64,000 nt of DNA from an uncultured Lachnospiraceae bacterium (lineage in GTDB: Bacteria; Bacillota; Clostridia; Lachnospirales; Lachnospiraceae): the NCBI GenBank assembly GCA_947174505.1, contig CAMWJF010000010.1, positions 1 to 64,000 of the forward strand, given 5' to 3'. Both the position numbers and the translations under genes were made by a program. Below the pieces are notes generated by a model, which was given only the letters and a program-made list of their open reading frames with translations, was not told where the DNA came from and did no database searches. Positions 42,637-50,497 of the stretch are shown here, in pieces (positions within the stretch are counted from its first letter, which is position 1; each line of letters begins with the position of its first letter).

Positions 42637-43507
42637 TTTGCTCTTCCTCCTGCATTTCCCCACACGTTTCCAATGTAATTCTGCCTATCCTGCCGCTTCT
42701 GAAATCATCCATCAAAAGAGCCGCCGCCTTCTCATAATCCGGCTCCTGCCCCTTTTTATAGCACTTGCGGTTCTCACAGATATGCGACATCGCCTGTACC
42801 GGCGTAAACGGCCCGCCCGCCTCTTCCATCTGGTAGCGTTCAAACAGCGGCTCCCTGTAATGCTCCAGAAGATAAGCCAGAAGCTCCTGCGCAAGCTCTG
42901 TCATCTGCAATATCTCGTCATTCATGGAACCGATCATGGCAAGGCGTTTTCCGACTTCCTCACTCTCAAACTTCGGCCAGAGAATACCCGGCGTATCTAA
43001 AAGCTCCAGCTCCTTATTGAGTCTGATCCACTGCTTGCCCTTAGTCACACCCGGCCTATTTCCCGTCTTTGTACACGCTTTCCCCGCAAAAGAATTGATA
43101 AACGTGGATTTCCCCACATTAGGTATACCCACTACAATCGCCCTGACAGGACGGTTCCTGATTCCCCTCTTTTTGTCCCTCTCGATCTTCTCGCGGCAAG
43201 CCTCCTTCACCTTAGGCTGGATCGCCTTAAGCCCCTGTCCTGTCTTAGCATTGACCTCCAGGACATGGAAGCCGCGCTCTCTAAAATACGCCATCCAGCG
43301 TTTATTCTCTGTCGGATCTGCCAGATCTGATTTATTCAGAAGAATCAGCCGGGATTTGTTTTTTCCCAGCTCATCAATATCCGGATTTCTGCTGGAAAGC
43401 GGAACCCGCGCATCCACCAGCTCGATCACCAGGTCGATCAGACTGATATTTTCCTGCATCATGCGCTTTGCCTTCGTCATATGCCCCGGATACCACTGAT
43501 AATTCAT
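42617..43507 (-). CDS. rbgA: ribosome biogenesis GTPase YlqF
   Basis: Circularly permuted GTPase needed for late 50S assembly, 296 residues. It starts with QWYPGHMTKAKR and has the permuted order: NKSDL (G4) near 60 before GIPNVGKSTFIN (G1) near 130, then DTPGILWP (G3). The chosen ATG is 12 nt from AAGGAG, a little far; a start nine codons earlier is possible. It sits between two signal peptidase genes and its stop overlaps the start of the first. Confidence 0.95.
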   Translation of the reverse strand: MNYQWYPGHMTKAKRMMQENISLIDLVIELVDARVPLSSRNPDIDELGKNKSRLILLNKSDLADPTENKRWMAYFRERGFHVLEVNAKTGQGLKAIQPKVKEACREKIERDKKRGIRNRPVRAIVVGIPNVGKSTFINSFAGKACTKTGNRPGVTKGKQWIRLNKELELLDTPGILWPKFESEEVGKRLAMIGSMNDEILQMTELAQELLAYLLEHYREPLFERYQMEEAGGPFTPVQAMSHICENRKCYKKGQEPDYEKAAALLMDDFRSGRIGRITLETCGEMQEEEQSEEGTA

Positions 43508-43553
43508 TCTGTAACCATACTCCTTTCCCGGCATGCGAATTTTTGCTCCGCAT

Positions 43554-44138
43554 CTATTCTATCAGCCCCATGGCCTCATCCTCTACCGCCATATGGAACC
43601 ACGCCTTACCGATAATATTATCTTTCCTGACCGCGCCGATATTTCCCGAGCGGCTGTCCTCGCTGCTGTTACGGTTATCCCCCAGCACAAAAAACTCATC
43701 GCTCGCAAGAACCAGCTCATTGCGCGCGATGCCTGCATCTATGATCTTGTCAAACTGCTCGCTCTCCGGAAGAAGCGCCCCGTCTATGTACACATTTCCC
43801 TCTCTGATCTGCACCGTCTCACCTGGAAGCCCCACAACCCGCTTCACATAATAGTGGGAATTTTTATTGCCGTTTGGCAGAAAAACAATCACATCACCGC
43901 GCTTGGGCGTAGATATGCGGTAAAGAATCCGGTTCATCAGAATTTCCTGTCCGTTGTGCAGGGCAGGCTCCATGGAATCACCGATCACACTGGTGCGCAT
44001 TCCCACGGAAAAGATAAGGACAAAAGCCAGGAAGACGGCGACCGCGCCGCCCACAAGCAGCTCCACCATGTCCTTTAAGAGCTTCGGATCAAGCCTTTTC
44101 TTTTTCTGATAAAAGGTTAAGCCTTTTCTTCTCGCCAT
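43554..44138 (-). CDS. lepB: signal peptidase I (second copy)
   Basis: A 194-residue type I signal peptidase with a basic N-terminus (ARRKGLTFYQKKKR), one membrane helix (about 28-48), catalytic Ser in GDSMEPAL near 57, Lys in YYVKRVVGLPGE near 93 and GDNRNSSEDSRS near 150. It differs clearly from the copy at 42103-42636 in length and N-terminus, so the two may process different substrates. ATG follows GGAGTGCATAAG. Confidence 0.95.
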   Translation of the reverse strand: MARRKGLTFYQKKKRLDPKLLKDMVELLVGGAVAVFLAFVLIFSVGMRTSVIGDSMEPALHNGQEILMNRILYRISTPKRGDVIVFLPNGNKNSHYYVKRVVGLPGETVQIREGNVYIDGALLPESEQFDKIIDAGIARNELVLASDEFFVLGDNRNSSEDSRSGNIGAVRKDNIIGKAWFHMAVEDEAMGLIE

Positions 44139-44185
44139 CTTATGCACTCCACTGTCTTCTGTCTCTGCTTCTCGCGGAAATAACA

Positions 44186-44219
44186 AACAGATACCCCGAA
44201 TTACTCTGAGGTATCTGTT
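44186..44219 (-). terminator. hairpin after rplS
   Basis: AACAGATACC and GGTATCTGTT form a 10-bp stem around a 14-nt loop, followed by TGTTATTTCC on the minus strand. It is only weakly T-rich, so it may be a partial terminator or attenuator between rplS and the second lepB. Confidence 0.55.
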
Positions 44220-44235
44220 CCATCATCACTTCCGC

Positions 44236-44583
44236 TTATTTAACCAATTCTTTAACCTTAGCTTTCTTACCGACGCGATCTCTCAGGTAATTCAGTTTAG
44301 CACGTCTCACCTTACCTCTTCTGACAACCTCAACCTTTTCCACATTCGGGGAATGCATCGGCCATGTCTTCTCAACGCCCACGCCGTTAGATACCTTACG
44401 CACCGTGAAAGTCGTTCTGTTGCCGCCGCCCTGAATCTTCAGAACGGTTCCCTCGAACACCTGGATTCTCTCGCGGTTACCCTCCTTGATCTTACCGTAC
44501 ACCTTAACGGTGTCGCCCACATGGAAGTCGCCCACGTTCTCTTTTAACTGTTCCGCTTCGATTTCTCTGATGATGTCGTTCAT
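44236..44583 (-). CDS. rplS: 50S ribosomal protein L19
   Basis: A 115-residue ribosomal protein at the 30S-50S interface. [25 protein letters not shown] and [15 protein letters not shown] are diagnostic. ATG follows AGGAGGAGAATT. It has its own promoter 75 bp upstream besides transcription from trmD. Confidence 0.98.
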   Translation of the reverse strand: MNDIIREIEAEQLKENVGDFHVGDTVKVYGKIKEGNRERIQVFEGTVLKIQGGGNRTTFTVRKVSNGVGVEKTWPMHSPNVEKVEVVRRGKVRRAKLNYLRDRVGKKAKVKELVK

Positions 44584-44658
44584 AATTCTCCTCCTGATAT
44601 GCTCCGGATGTTCTTAATACGTCTGTAGCAGAGGACCATCCTTCTTCACAACATTTAT

Positions 44659-44687
44659 AATTTACCATACTACGGGCGCAAATGCAA
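44659..44687 (-). promoter_or_regulatory. internal promoter of rplS
   Basis: On the minus strand TTGCAT (44682-44687), 17 bp, TAAATT (44659-44664). It lies in the 120-bp gap after trmD. Confidence 0.6.
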
Positions 44688-44703
44688 GCCCCAGTTTTCG
44701 TTT

Positions 44704-45438
44704 TTAACGTTTCCGCTGCCTCTTCTCCACAGGCGGATGTGCCTCCATATATTTCTCGTAGAGATCCGGCCTTCTCTCCTTTGTCCGAAGGAGCGCCTGC
44801 TCCAGTCTCCATGCGTCCACCTTCGCGTGATCGCCCGAAAGCAGGATCTCCGGCACCCGTTTCCCGTGCCAGGTCTCCGGCCGGGAATACTGGGGATATT
44901 CCAGCAGGCCGTCCCCAAAAGACTCCGTTTCCGCCGACTCCCCGTTGTGCAGGACGCCCGGCACCAGTCTGGCAATGGCATCCACCATGACCATAGCCGC
45001 CAGTTCTCCGCCGGTGAGTACATAATCTCCCAGCGAAATCTCATCCGTGACGATCTCCTCCAGTACCCGCTCGTCAATCCCCTCATAATGGCCGCAGAGA
45101 AAGATCAGCTCCTCCTCCCCGGCAAGCTCCTTTGCCATCTCCTGATGAAACGGTTTCCCCTGTGGGGTGACATAGATCACACGCCGCGGTCTTTCATGAC
45201 CAATTTGGTCAACAACGGACTGGTATGCATCATAAACCGGCTGCGCCTGCATCAGCATCCCCGCGCCGCCCCCATAAGTGTAGTCATCCACCTTGCCGTG
45301 CTTATCTGTCGTAAAATCCCGTATATTGACCGCCTCTATCGCGATATTGCCGCGGCTCACCGCCCTGCCCAGAATGCTGGTGTGCAGTCCCTGCATAACC
45401 ATCTCGGGAAACAGCGTCAGTATATGGAAATTCAGCAT
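44704..45438 (-). CDS. trmD: tRNA (guanine-N1)-methyltransferase
   Basis: Methylates G37 of tRNAs reading CNN codons using S-adenosylmethionine. 244 residues; starts [13 protein letters not shown], has the trefoil-knot region [12 protein letters not shown] near 115 and [12 protein letters not shown] near 133. ATG follows GGAGGATATGTG; the longer frame to 45489 is unsupported. It lies between rimM and rplS as in most Firmicutes. Confidence 0.98.
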   Translation of the reverse strand: MLNFHILTLFPEMVMQGLHTSILGRAVSRGNIAIEAVNIRDFTTDKHGKVDDYTYGGGAGMLMQAQPVYDAYQSVVDQIGHERPRRVIYVTPQGKPFHQEMAKELAGEEELIFLCGHYEGIDERVLEEIVTDEISLGDYVLTGGELAAMVMVDAIARLVPGVLHNGESAETESFGDGLLEYPQYSRPETWHGKRVPEILLSGDHAKVDAWRLEQALLRTKERRPDLYEKYMEAHPPVEKRQRKR

Positions 45439-45506
45439 CACATATCCTCCAAAGTAATGCGATACCCGCGCCATCCAAAACACGCGCATATCGCGTCTCC
45501 CGTTAT

Positions 45507-46025
45507 TTACAATAACCCGTCCATGACGTGGATTTCCATCACATGCCCGTCCATATCTATGTTTTTAATGCACTCTCTGATCGCCGGAAGAAGGACTTCC
45601 ACGGCATCCTCCCTGCTCACCACATAGACGTCGTTTGCCCCGGTTGCAAGCACTTCCTTCAAAATACCAAAGTCCTCCCCCGTATCCGTAACGACCCGCA
45701 TACCGATCATATCCGCCACAAAGTACTCATCCTTCTTTAATCTGACCGCCTGATCGCGGGTAACCAGAAGCTTTCCCTGTTTATATTTCTCCACATCGTT
45801 GATGGAATCATATCCCCTGAATTTCAGGATCACAAACTGCTTAAAGAACTTGACCCCCTCAATCTCCATGGTAAGACGCTCTCTCCCCGTGTCCAGTATG
45901 ACCTCTTTCAGCTTCTTGAAACGGTTCGCGTCGTCCGTGGTGGGAAATACCTTCACCTCGCCCCGGATTCCGTGGGTCTGCGTGATGACCCCCACCTGTA
46001 ACTCTTCATTTCTTTCTGTTGCCAC
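45507..46025 (-). CDS. rimM: 16S rRNA processing protein RimM
   Basis: A 172-residue 30S maturation factor binding S19: an N-terminal RimM barrel ([18 protein letters not shown]) and a C-terminal PRC-barrel ([12 protein letters not shown]... and [11 protein letters not shown]). Start taken as the GTG 9 nt after GGGAG; a TTG two codons earlier is less well spaced. Confidence 0.96.
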   Translation of the reverse strand: MATERNEELQVGVITQTHGIRGEVKVFPTTDDANRFKKLKEVILDTGRERLTMEIEGVKFFKQFVILKFRGYDSINDVEKYKQGKLLVTRDQAVRLKKDEYFVADMIGMRVVTDTGEDFGILKEVLATGANDVYVVSREDAVEVLLPAIRECIKNIDMDGHVMEIHVMDGLL

Positions 46026-46052
46026 AATCAATTACTCCCTGTTTGTCGTGCA

Positions 46053-46084
46053 GAAGGCCCCACAGGGAAATCCATGGGGCCTTT
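46053..46084. terminator. GC-rich hairpin between khpA and rimM
   Basis: AAGGCCCCA and TGGGGCCTT form a perfect stem with flanking A and T bases (T-run on the plus strand). On the minus strand the trailing bases are not T-rich, so it may lower rather than stop read-through into rimM. Confidence 0.5.
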
Positions 46085-46086
46085 TG

Positions 46087-46314
46087 TCAGATGATCTCTA
46101 CATCCACTCTTTTATTGTCCTTAGATGATGCCGCCTTGACAACAGAGCGGATCGCCTTTGCGATACGTCCCTGTTTGCCGATAACTTTTCCCATATCAGA
46201 GGGCGCCACATGGAGCTCCACGGTAATGTTCTTACCTTCCTCCTTCTGTGTCACCACCACCTCATCCGGGTTTTCCACAAGAGCTTTCGCGATCACTTCA
46301 ACCAATTCTTTCAT
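46087..46314 (-). CDS. khpA: KH-domain RNA-binding protein
   Basis: A 75-residue single KH domain with the GKVIGKQGRIAKAIR loop (GxxG). In Firmicutes KhpA pairs with KhpB and binds many RNAs. The position between rpsP and rimM is conserved. ATG follows GGAGGTGGACT. Confidence 0.96.
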   Translation of the reverse strand: MKELVEVIAKALVENPDEVVVTQKEEGKNITVELHVAPSDMGKVIGKQGRIAKAIRSVVKAASSKDNKRVDVEII

Positions 46315-46370
46315 AGTCCACCTCCAAAAGCGACCTGAAACTTCATAACTGTTCAGTTACGCAAACGCCC

Positions 46371-46616
46371 CTACTTTGTCACGCCTACCGTCTTGAAGAT
46401 TCTGCTCACGATTTCTGTGGGCTGTGCGCCGTTGGCAAGCCACTTCTTTGCCTCCTCCTCATTTACCTTGTAGGTGCTGGGATCTGTGTTGGGATCGTAA
46501 GTGCCGATCTCCGCGATACATCTACCGTCTCTGGGGGATCTGGAATCCGCCACAACAATTCTGTAGAAAGGATGCTTCTTCTGTCCCATTCTTCTCAATC
46601 TGATCTTAACTGCCAT
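46371..46616 (-). CDS. rpsP: 30S ribosomal protein S16
   Basis: An 81-residue protein starting [20 protein letters not shown], diagnostic for S16. ATG follows AGGAGGCAAAAAA. It lies between ffh and khpA. Confidence 0.99.
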   Translation of the reverse strand: MAVKIRLRRMGQKKHPFYRIVVADSRSPRDGRCIAEIGTYDPNTDPSTYKVNEEEAKKWLANGAQPTEIVSRIFKTVGVTK

Positions 46617-46657
46617 TTTTTTGCCTCCTGTAAAAAAATTTGTTTTATTTTGAAACC

Positions 46658-48025
46658 CTAAAATGGGAATTTCATACCACCCAAACCACCGAACATACCG
46701 CGGCCTTTCTTACCGCCCATCATGCCCGGTATCTGCTTCATCATCTTCTGCGACTGTTCAAACTGCTTGATGAAGCGGTTGACCACCGCAATGTCCACCC
46801 CGGCTCCTTTGGCAATGCGCCCTTTCCTGCTGGGATTTAAGAGCTTGGGATTGTGCCGCTCCTCCGGCGTCATGGAAAGAACAATCGCCTCCATGCGGGC
46901 AAGCTGTTTCTCATCCACCGCCGACTCGATATCGGCCATCTGCTTTCCCATGCCGGGCATCATACTTAAAATCCCGGAAAGACCGCCCATATTGCGCATC
47001 TGCTTCATGCTCTCCAGATAGTCGTCGAAATCGAACTTGCCCTTTTTCATGCGGGCAGCCATCTCTTTTTCTTTATCCTCGTCTATGTCGAGATTCTGCT
47101 GGGCCTTCTCAATCAGGGTGAGCACATCGCCCATACCCAGAATCCGGTTCGCCATACGGTCCGGGTAAAACTGCTCCAAGTCGGAAAGCTTCTCTCCCAT
47201 ACCGATAAAGAGAATTGGCTTACCCGTAACGGCCTTGACGGAAAGCGCCGCACCGCCTCTGGAATCGCCGTCCATCTTCGACAGAATCACCCCGTCTACG
47301 CCGACTTTTTCATCAAATTCCTTTGCCACGTTGACAGCGTCCTGACCAGTCATGGCGTCCACCACCAGAAGGGTCTGGTGCACATCCACGTTCTCTTTAA
47401 TCTCTATCAGCTCCGCCATCATCTCTTCGTCTATATGCAGACGGCCCGCCGTATCTAAAATCACCACGTTATGGCCGTTCTTCTGCGCGTGCTCGACCGC
47501 CGCTTTTGCAATGTTGACCGGCTTGTGGTTTTCCCCCATGGAGAAAACGTCCACCTGCTGTTTTTCCCCGTTTACCTGTAATTGCTTAATGGCCGCCGGA
47601 CGGTACACATCACAGGCCGCAAGAAGAGGCTTTTTCCCCTTTAATTTGAGCTTTCCCGCGATCTTTGCCGTAGTAGTGGTTTTACCCGCACCCTGCAGAC
47701 CGCACATCATAATGACCGTGATGGCCTTTCCCGGCTGCATGGTAATCTCCGTGGTTTCGGAACCCATCAGGGACACCATTTCCTCATTCACGATCTTAAT
47801 CACCATCTGCCCGGGATTCAAACCGTTCAGCACATCCGCGCCGACAGCCCGCTCTTCCACGGACTTCACAAACTGTTTGACCACCTTAAAGTTGACGTCG
47901 GCCTCCAAAAGCGCCATCTTCACCTCTTTTAAAGCGGTTTTGACATCCTCCTCCGTGAGACGGCCCTTACTTCTCAGGTTCTTAAACACATTCTGCAGTT
48001 TATCCGTCAGACTCTCAAACGCCAT
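46658..48025 (-). CDS. ffh: signal recognition particle protein
   Basis: The SRP54 homologue, 455 residues: N helical domain, G domain with [10 protein letters not shown] near 108, DTAGR near 190 and TKMD-like SKMD near 250, then a methionine-rich M domain (about 300-440; [30 protein letters not shown]) that binds SRP RNA and signal peptides. Works with FtsY, encoded 12 kb away here. Confidence 0.98.
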   Translation of the reverse strand: MAFESLTDKLQNVFKNLRSKGRLTEEDVKTALKEVKMALLEADVNFKVVKQFVKSVEERAVGADVLNGLNPGQMVIKIVNEEMVSLMGSETTEITMQPGKAITVIMMCGLQGAGKTTTTAKIAGKLKLKGKKPLLAACDVYRPAAIKQLQVNGEKQQVDVFSMGENHKPVNIAKAAVEHAQKNGHNVVILDTAGRLHIDEEMMAELIEIKENVDVHQTLLVVDAMTGQDAVNVAKEFDEKVGVDGVILSKMDGDSRGGAALSVKAVTGKPILFIGMGEKLSDLEQFYPDRMANRILGMGDVLTLIEKAQQNLDIDEDKEKEMAARMKKGKFDFDDYLESMKQMRNMGGLSGILSMMPGMGKQMADIESAVDEKQLARMEAIVLSMTPEERHNPKLLNPSRKGRIAKGAGVDIAVVNRFIKQFEQSQKMMKQIPGMMGGKKGRGMFGGLGGMKFPF

Positions 48026-48072
48026 CTGTCCCTATGCCTTTCTCCATGGTACCGGCATGCCGTTACCATGTG

Positions 48073-48426
48073 CTATAATTCCTGCATAATCCTTTCCGAC
48101 AATTCCCGGATCTGCGAACCGTAGGATGCCGGATCCGTCAGCTCCCCGCTCTCATACTGCTCGGAAAGACTGTTGATCTGCGCGATCTTTTCCTTAATGT
48201 TTGTAAACCGCTCCACCAGCCTGAGCTTCTTCTCATATCCGAGAAGCGTCTTATCGCAGCGCTTTACAATATCATGCACCGCCTGCCTGCTGACGCCCTG
48301 CGCCTCCGCAATCTCCCCGAGGGAAAGATTTTCATACACGACGCTCTCGTAAATCTCCTGCTGGTGCCCGGTCAGCAGCTCTCCATAGAAATCATACAAT
48401 AACCCCTGTTCTACGATCTTTTCCAT
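48073..48426 (-). CDS. ylxM: YlxM family DNA-binding protein
   Basis: A 117-residue protein with a sigma-factor-like helix-turn-helix (LSLGEIAEAQGVSRQAVHDIVKR near 40-58). It is regularly encoded directly before ffh and helps SRP function or expression. The ATG at 48426 follows GGTGAAGAC. The frame continues upstream through a repeat and promoter and is not translated there. Confidence 0.93.
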   Translation of the reverse strand: MEKIVEQGLLYDFYGELLTGHQQEIYESVVYENLSLGEIAEAQGVSRQAVHDIVKRCDKTLLGYEKKLRLVERFTNIKEKIAQINSLSEQYESGELTDPASYGSQIRELSERIMQEL

Positions 48427-48433
48427 GTCTTCA

Positions 48434-48505
48434 CCACTTCTGCGCTGTTTTATCCCGATTTTTCGGGACGGCACATCAGCGAGTTTGTGGCAAACAATCG
48501 CCGAC
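48434..48505 (-). repeat. 5'-leader repeat before ylxM
   Basis: TCTGCGCTG...CATCAGCGAGTTTGTGGCAAACAATCGC resembles the ACT-gene leader (8132-8176) including the GAGTTTGTGGCAA core. A CCCGA-tttt-TCGGG hairpin lies inside. It again sits between promoter and start codon. Confidence 0.55.
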
Positions 48506-48511
48506 TTTTGC

Positions 48512-48540
48512 ATTTTACTATAAGGGAAAAGGCGTGTCAA
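48512..48540 (-). promoter_or_regulatory. promoter of the ylxM-ffh-rpsP operon
   Basis: On the minus strand TTGACA (48535-48540), 17 bp, TAAAAT (48512-48517). A second TTGACA in the opposite direction starts at 48552, so TGTCAAG and CTTGACA form a small palindrome. Confidence 0.8.
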
Positions 48541-48756
48541 GTATTTTTTCTTGACAGACCTGTGTTTGTGTTGTTTTGTCTTGTGTTATCACCGCTTATT
48601 TCCTCACTTTTCCATAATTGGGTACTTTTATCATAGCTTGTCTTTTTGCGAAGTTTTTTCTTTACATTATCAATTTTTCCCTTTCCTTTATCAAGGTTAT
48701 CATTGACTCTCTCTGACATTTGGAGTATTCTTGTATTATAGACAGGAGGTACATAT
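48541..48756. other. AT-rich intergenic region before the toxin-antitoxin locus
   Basis: No convincing gene. It is clearly more AT-rich than the operons to its left. TATTATA at 48734-48740 with CTGACA 15 bp upstream may be the promoter of the HTH gene. A minus-strand frame through here lacks a ribosome binding site. Confidence 0.4.
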
Positions 48757-48966
48757 ATGGGAAACGCACAAAAAATAAAAATGGCACTAGCATATAAAGG
48801 TATGAGCGAATCCGAACTTGCAAAATCTCTAGGTAAAACTCCCCAAGCCTTTAACCAACGAATGAAAACCGATAAGTTTTCGATGGAGGAACTCTCCAAA
48901 ATTGCAAAGATAATGGGGGCTTCCTATATTTCAGAATTTTCTTTCCCTGATGGAACTAAAATATAA
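48757..48966 (+). CDS. small helix-turn-helix regulator
   Basis: A 69-residue protein that is little more than one helix-turn-helix domain (MSESELAKSLGKTPQAFNQRMKT). ATG follows AGGAGGTACATAT. It precedes the antitoxin and toxin genes in the same direction and may regulate them. Base composition is AT-rich compared with the conserved genes around it. Confidence 0.8.
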   Translation: MGNAQKIKMALAYKGMSESELAKSLGKTPQAFNQRMKTDKFSMEELSKIAKIMGASYISEFSFPDGTKI

Positions 48967-48982
48967 AGCAGGAGATGACCCT

Positions 48983-49048
48983 ATGGATAAAACGAATACG
49001 TCATACATAACCACATATAATAACCACGAAAGGAAGTGCATTCTATGA
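48983..49048 (+). CDS. 21-residue mini-ORF overlapping the antitoxin start
   Basis: An ATG after GCAGGAGATGACCCT opens 21 codons (MDKTNTSYITTYNNHERK...) whose TGA overlaps the antitoxin ATG (ATGA). The good ribosome binding site and the exact overlap suggest a leader peptide that couples translation, but the sequence itself is unrecognised and could be fortuitous. Confidence 0.35.
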   Translation: MDKTNTSYITTYNNHERKCIL

Positions 49049-49254
49049 GCAACCGTGAATTAGCCAAACAACTGATCGACCAGATATCAGATGCCAAACT
49101 GCTCTATGTTATCCCATATTTACAGGGAGCCGCAATCCCTGAAGAAATCCCAAATGCGGAAACCATTGCCTCAATAGAGGAATTAGAAAGCGGTGGCGGC
49201 ACCCTATTTACCGGCAGCACCGAAGCCCTGTTTGCTGAACTGATGGAGGAATAG
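49045..49254 (+). CDS. type II antitoxin
   Basis: A 69-residue protein ending 2 bp before a YafQ-like toxin gene. N-terminal part MSNRELAKQLIDQI...LLYVIPYLQGA; the acidic C-terminal part (ELESGGGTLFTGS...LFAELMEE) is the likely toxin-neutralising segment. Fold assignment to RelB/DinJ-like antitoxins rests mainly on the partner. AAAGGAAG precedes ATG. Confidence 0.8.
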   Translation: MSNRELAKQLIDQISDAKLLYVIPYLQGAAIPEEIPNAETIASIEELESGGGTLFTGSTEALFAELMEE

Positions 49255-49256
49255 CC

Positions 49257-49529
49257 ATGCTCAATGTACGATATTCCACCAGATTCAAAAAAGACTTTAA
49301 AACCTGTGTAAAGCGCGGCTATAAAATGTCCTTACTGCAACAGGCGATTGATATACTCCGTGTCCCCGAACCACTGCCGCCCCAAAACAGAGATCATAAT
49401 CTAAGCGGCAATTACTCCGGGTATAGAGAGTGTCACATAGAACCAGACTGGCTACTCATATACAAACAGACAGATAATGAGTTAAGGTTAGACCGAACCG
49501 GCACCCATGCCGATCTCTTTGACAAGTGA
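49257..49529 (+). CDS. YafQ-family mRNA interferase toxin
   Basis: A 90-residue RelE-superfamily toxin. Conserved features: FKKDFK near the start, HNLSGNYSGYRECHIEPDW with the ribosome/mRNA-facing residues near 48-65, LLIYK, and the C-terminal RTGTHADLF that holds the catalytic His. YafQ-type toxins cut mRNA in the ribosomal A site. Spacing of 2 bp from the antitoxin and the preceding HTH gene make a compact three-gene module. Confidence 0.9.
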   Translation: MLNVRYSTRFKKDFKTCVKRGYKMSLLQQAIDILRVPEPLPPQNRDHNLSGNYSGYRECHIEPDWLLIYKQTDNELRLDRTGTHADLFDK

Positions 49530-49675
49530 TCACAATGCGATAATGACCGCCGTTGGTTAGCGCACCCCGGAAAGGCTCTATCTGGCCCATATTTAGCGGC
49601 GAAATGTATTTAAGATTAAACAGGAAATGCTTGTTTATCTTTTCTTTATTCTTCGGCCGGCTATAATGAGCCGGT

Positions 49676-50377
49676 CTAAAAGCCGGGCTGTTTTGCCCAA
49701 TAATCACGCTCTGCAAATAATCCCCATTTTTCATATCCAATGGTTTGCAATTCTCTAAGATGCGAATAGTCATTCAGCCGAACCAATTGATATGTATGGC
49801 TTTCTTTTTCCAGAATAAGTTCTGTCAACGCAGTATTCTCCATCCAATTTAAAAAATTGATATCTTCGTCCGGACGTTTTAAGAGAAAGTTTGTTAATAT
49901 TCTTAATGTAATGCCGTGGGAAACAATGATTATGTTTTTTTCATCTGCCTCTTTTTCCAAATACTTTTCTGCGAATATTTTACACCGATTCTTTACATCC
50001 TGAAAAGATTCCCCACAGGGAGCCTGAAGCAGCGACAGCTTTTTATCCAAATCTACTTCTGGATATTTCTGTCGCCGTTCTTCCCAAGTCATTCCTTCAA
50101 GCAGTCCCAGATCCATTTCTTTTAAGGAATCCGTTTCTGTAATCTCAGCATTCTCTTGTCCAATGCAGCGCAGAATCTCTACGAGTGTCTGTCGGGCTCT
50201 GGCAAGTGAACTACAGTAGGCTGATATCGGTTCTTCTTTCAATTCTGGATAAATTTTTTGTCCGATCCGTTGTGATTGCGCTATCCCCTTTTCTGTCAGT
50301 TCAAAATCTGTGGTGGATATTATTTTTCCCTTTATATTTCCATAACTTTCTGCGTGACGTATTAAATAAAGCTTCAC
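49676..50377 (-). CDS. histidine phosphatase family protein
   Basis: A 233-residue phosphoglycerate-mutase-like phosphatase with the catalytic LIRHAESYGN at residues 4-13, a Glu in EMDLGLLEGMTWEER near 90 and the second His in IIVSHGITLR near 150. Substrate unknown. Start is GTG after AGAGGAGGTAAGAA. It is convergent with the toxin gene. Between them lie small hairpins (for example GGCCGGCT / AGCCGGTC) that may terminate. Confidence 0.9.
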   Translation of the reverse strand: MKLYLIRHAESYGNIKGKIISTTDFELTEKGIAQSQRIGQKIYPELKEEPISAYCSSLARARQTLVEILRCIGQENAEITETDSLKEMDLGLLEGMTWEERRQKYPEVDLDKKLSLLQAPCGESFQDVKNRCKIFAEKYLEKEADEKNIIIVSHGITLRILTNFLLKRPDEDINFLNWMENTALTELILEKESHTYQLVRLNDYSHLRELQTIGYEKWGLFAERDYWAKQPGF

Positions 50378-50497
50378 TTCTTACCTCCTCTGGAAATCGG
50401 CAGTTCTCTTAAAATGTTTTCTTAAGCTGCTTACAATAAAGAATCTTCATCTGAACCGTTCAGAAATATATCGGTGATACGAACCGGCACAAACTTC

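Noticed and set aside
46053..46084. Considered as a definite terminator within the rpsP-trmD operon
   Set aside because: The T-run is on the opposite strand, so I list it only as a weak hairpin.
48537..48899. Minus-strand frame of 120 codons over the HTH gene and its upstream region
   Set aside because: No ribosome binding site, overlaps the HTH coding sequence antisense and ends in the ylxM promoter; the charged tail is probably a consequence of AT-rich sequence.
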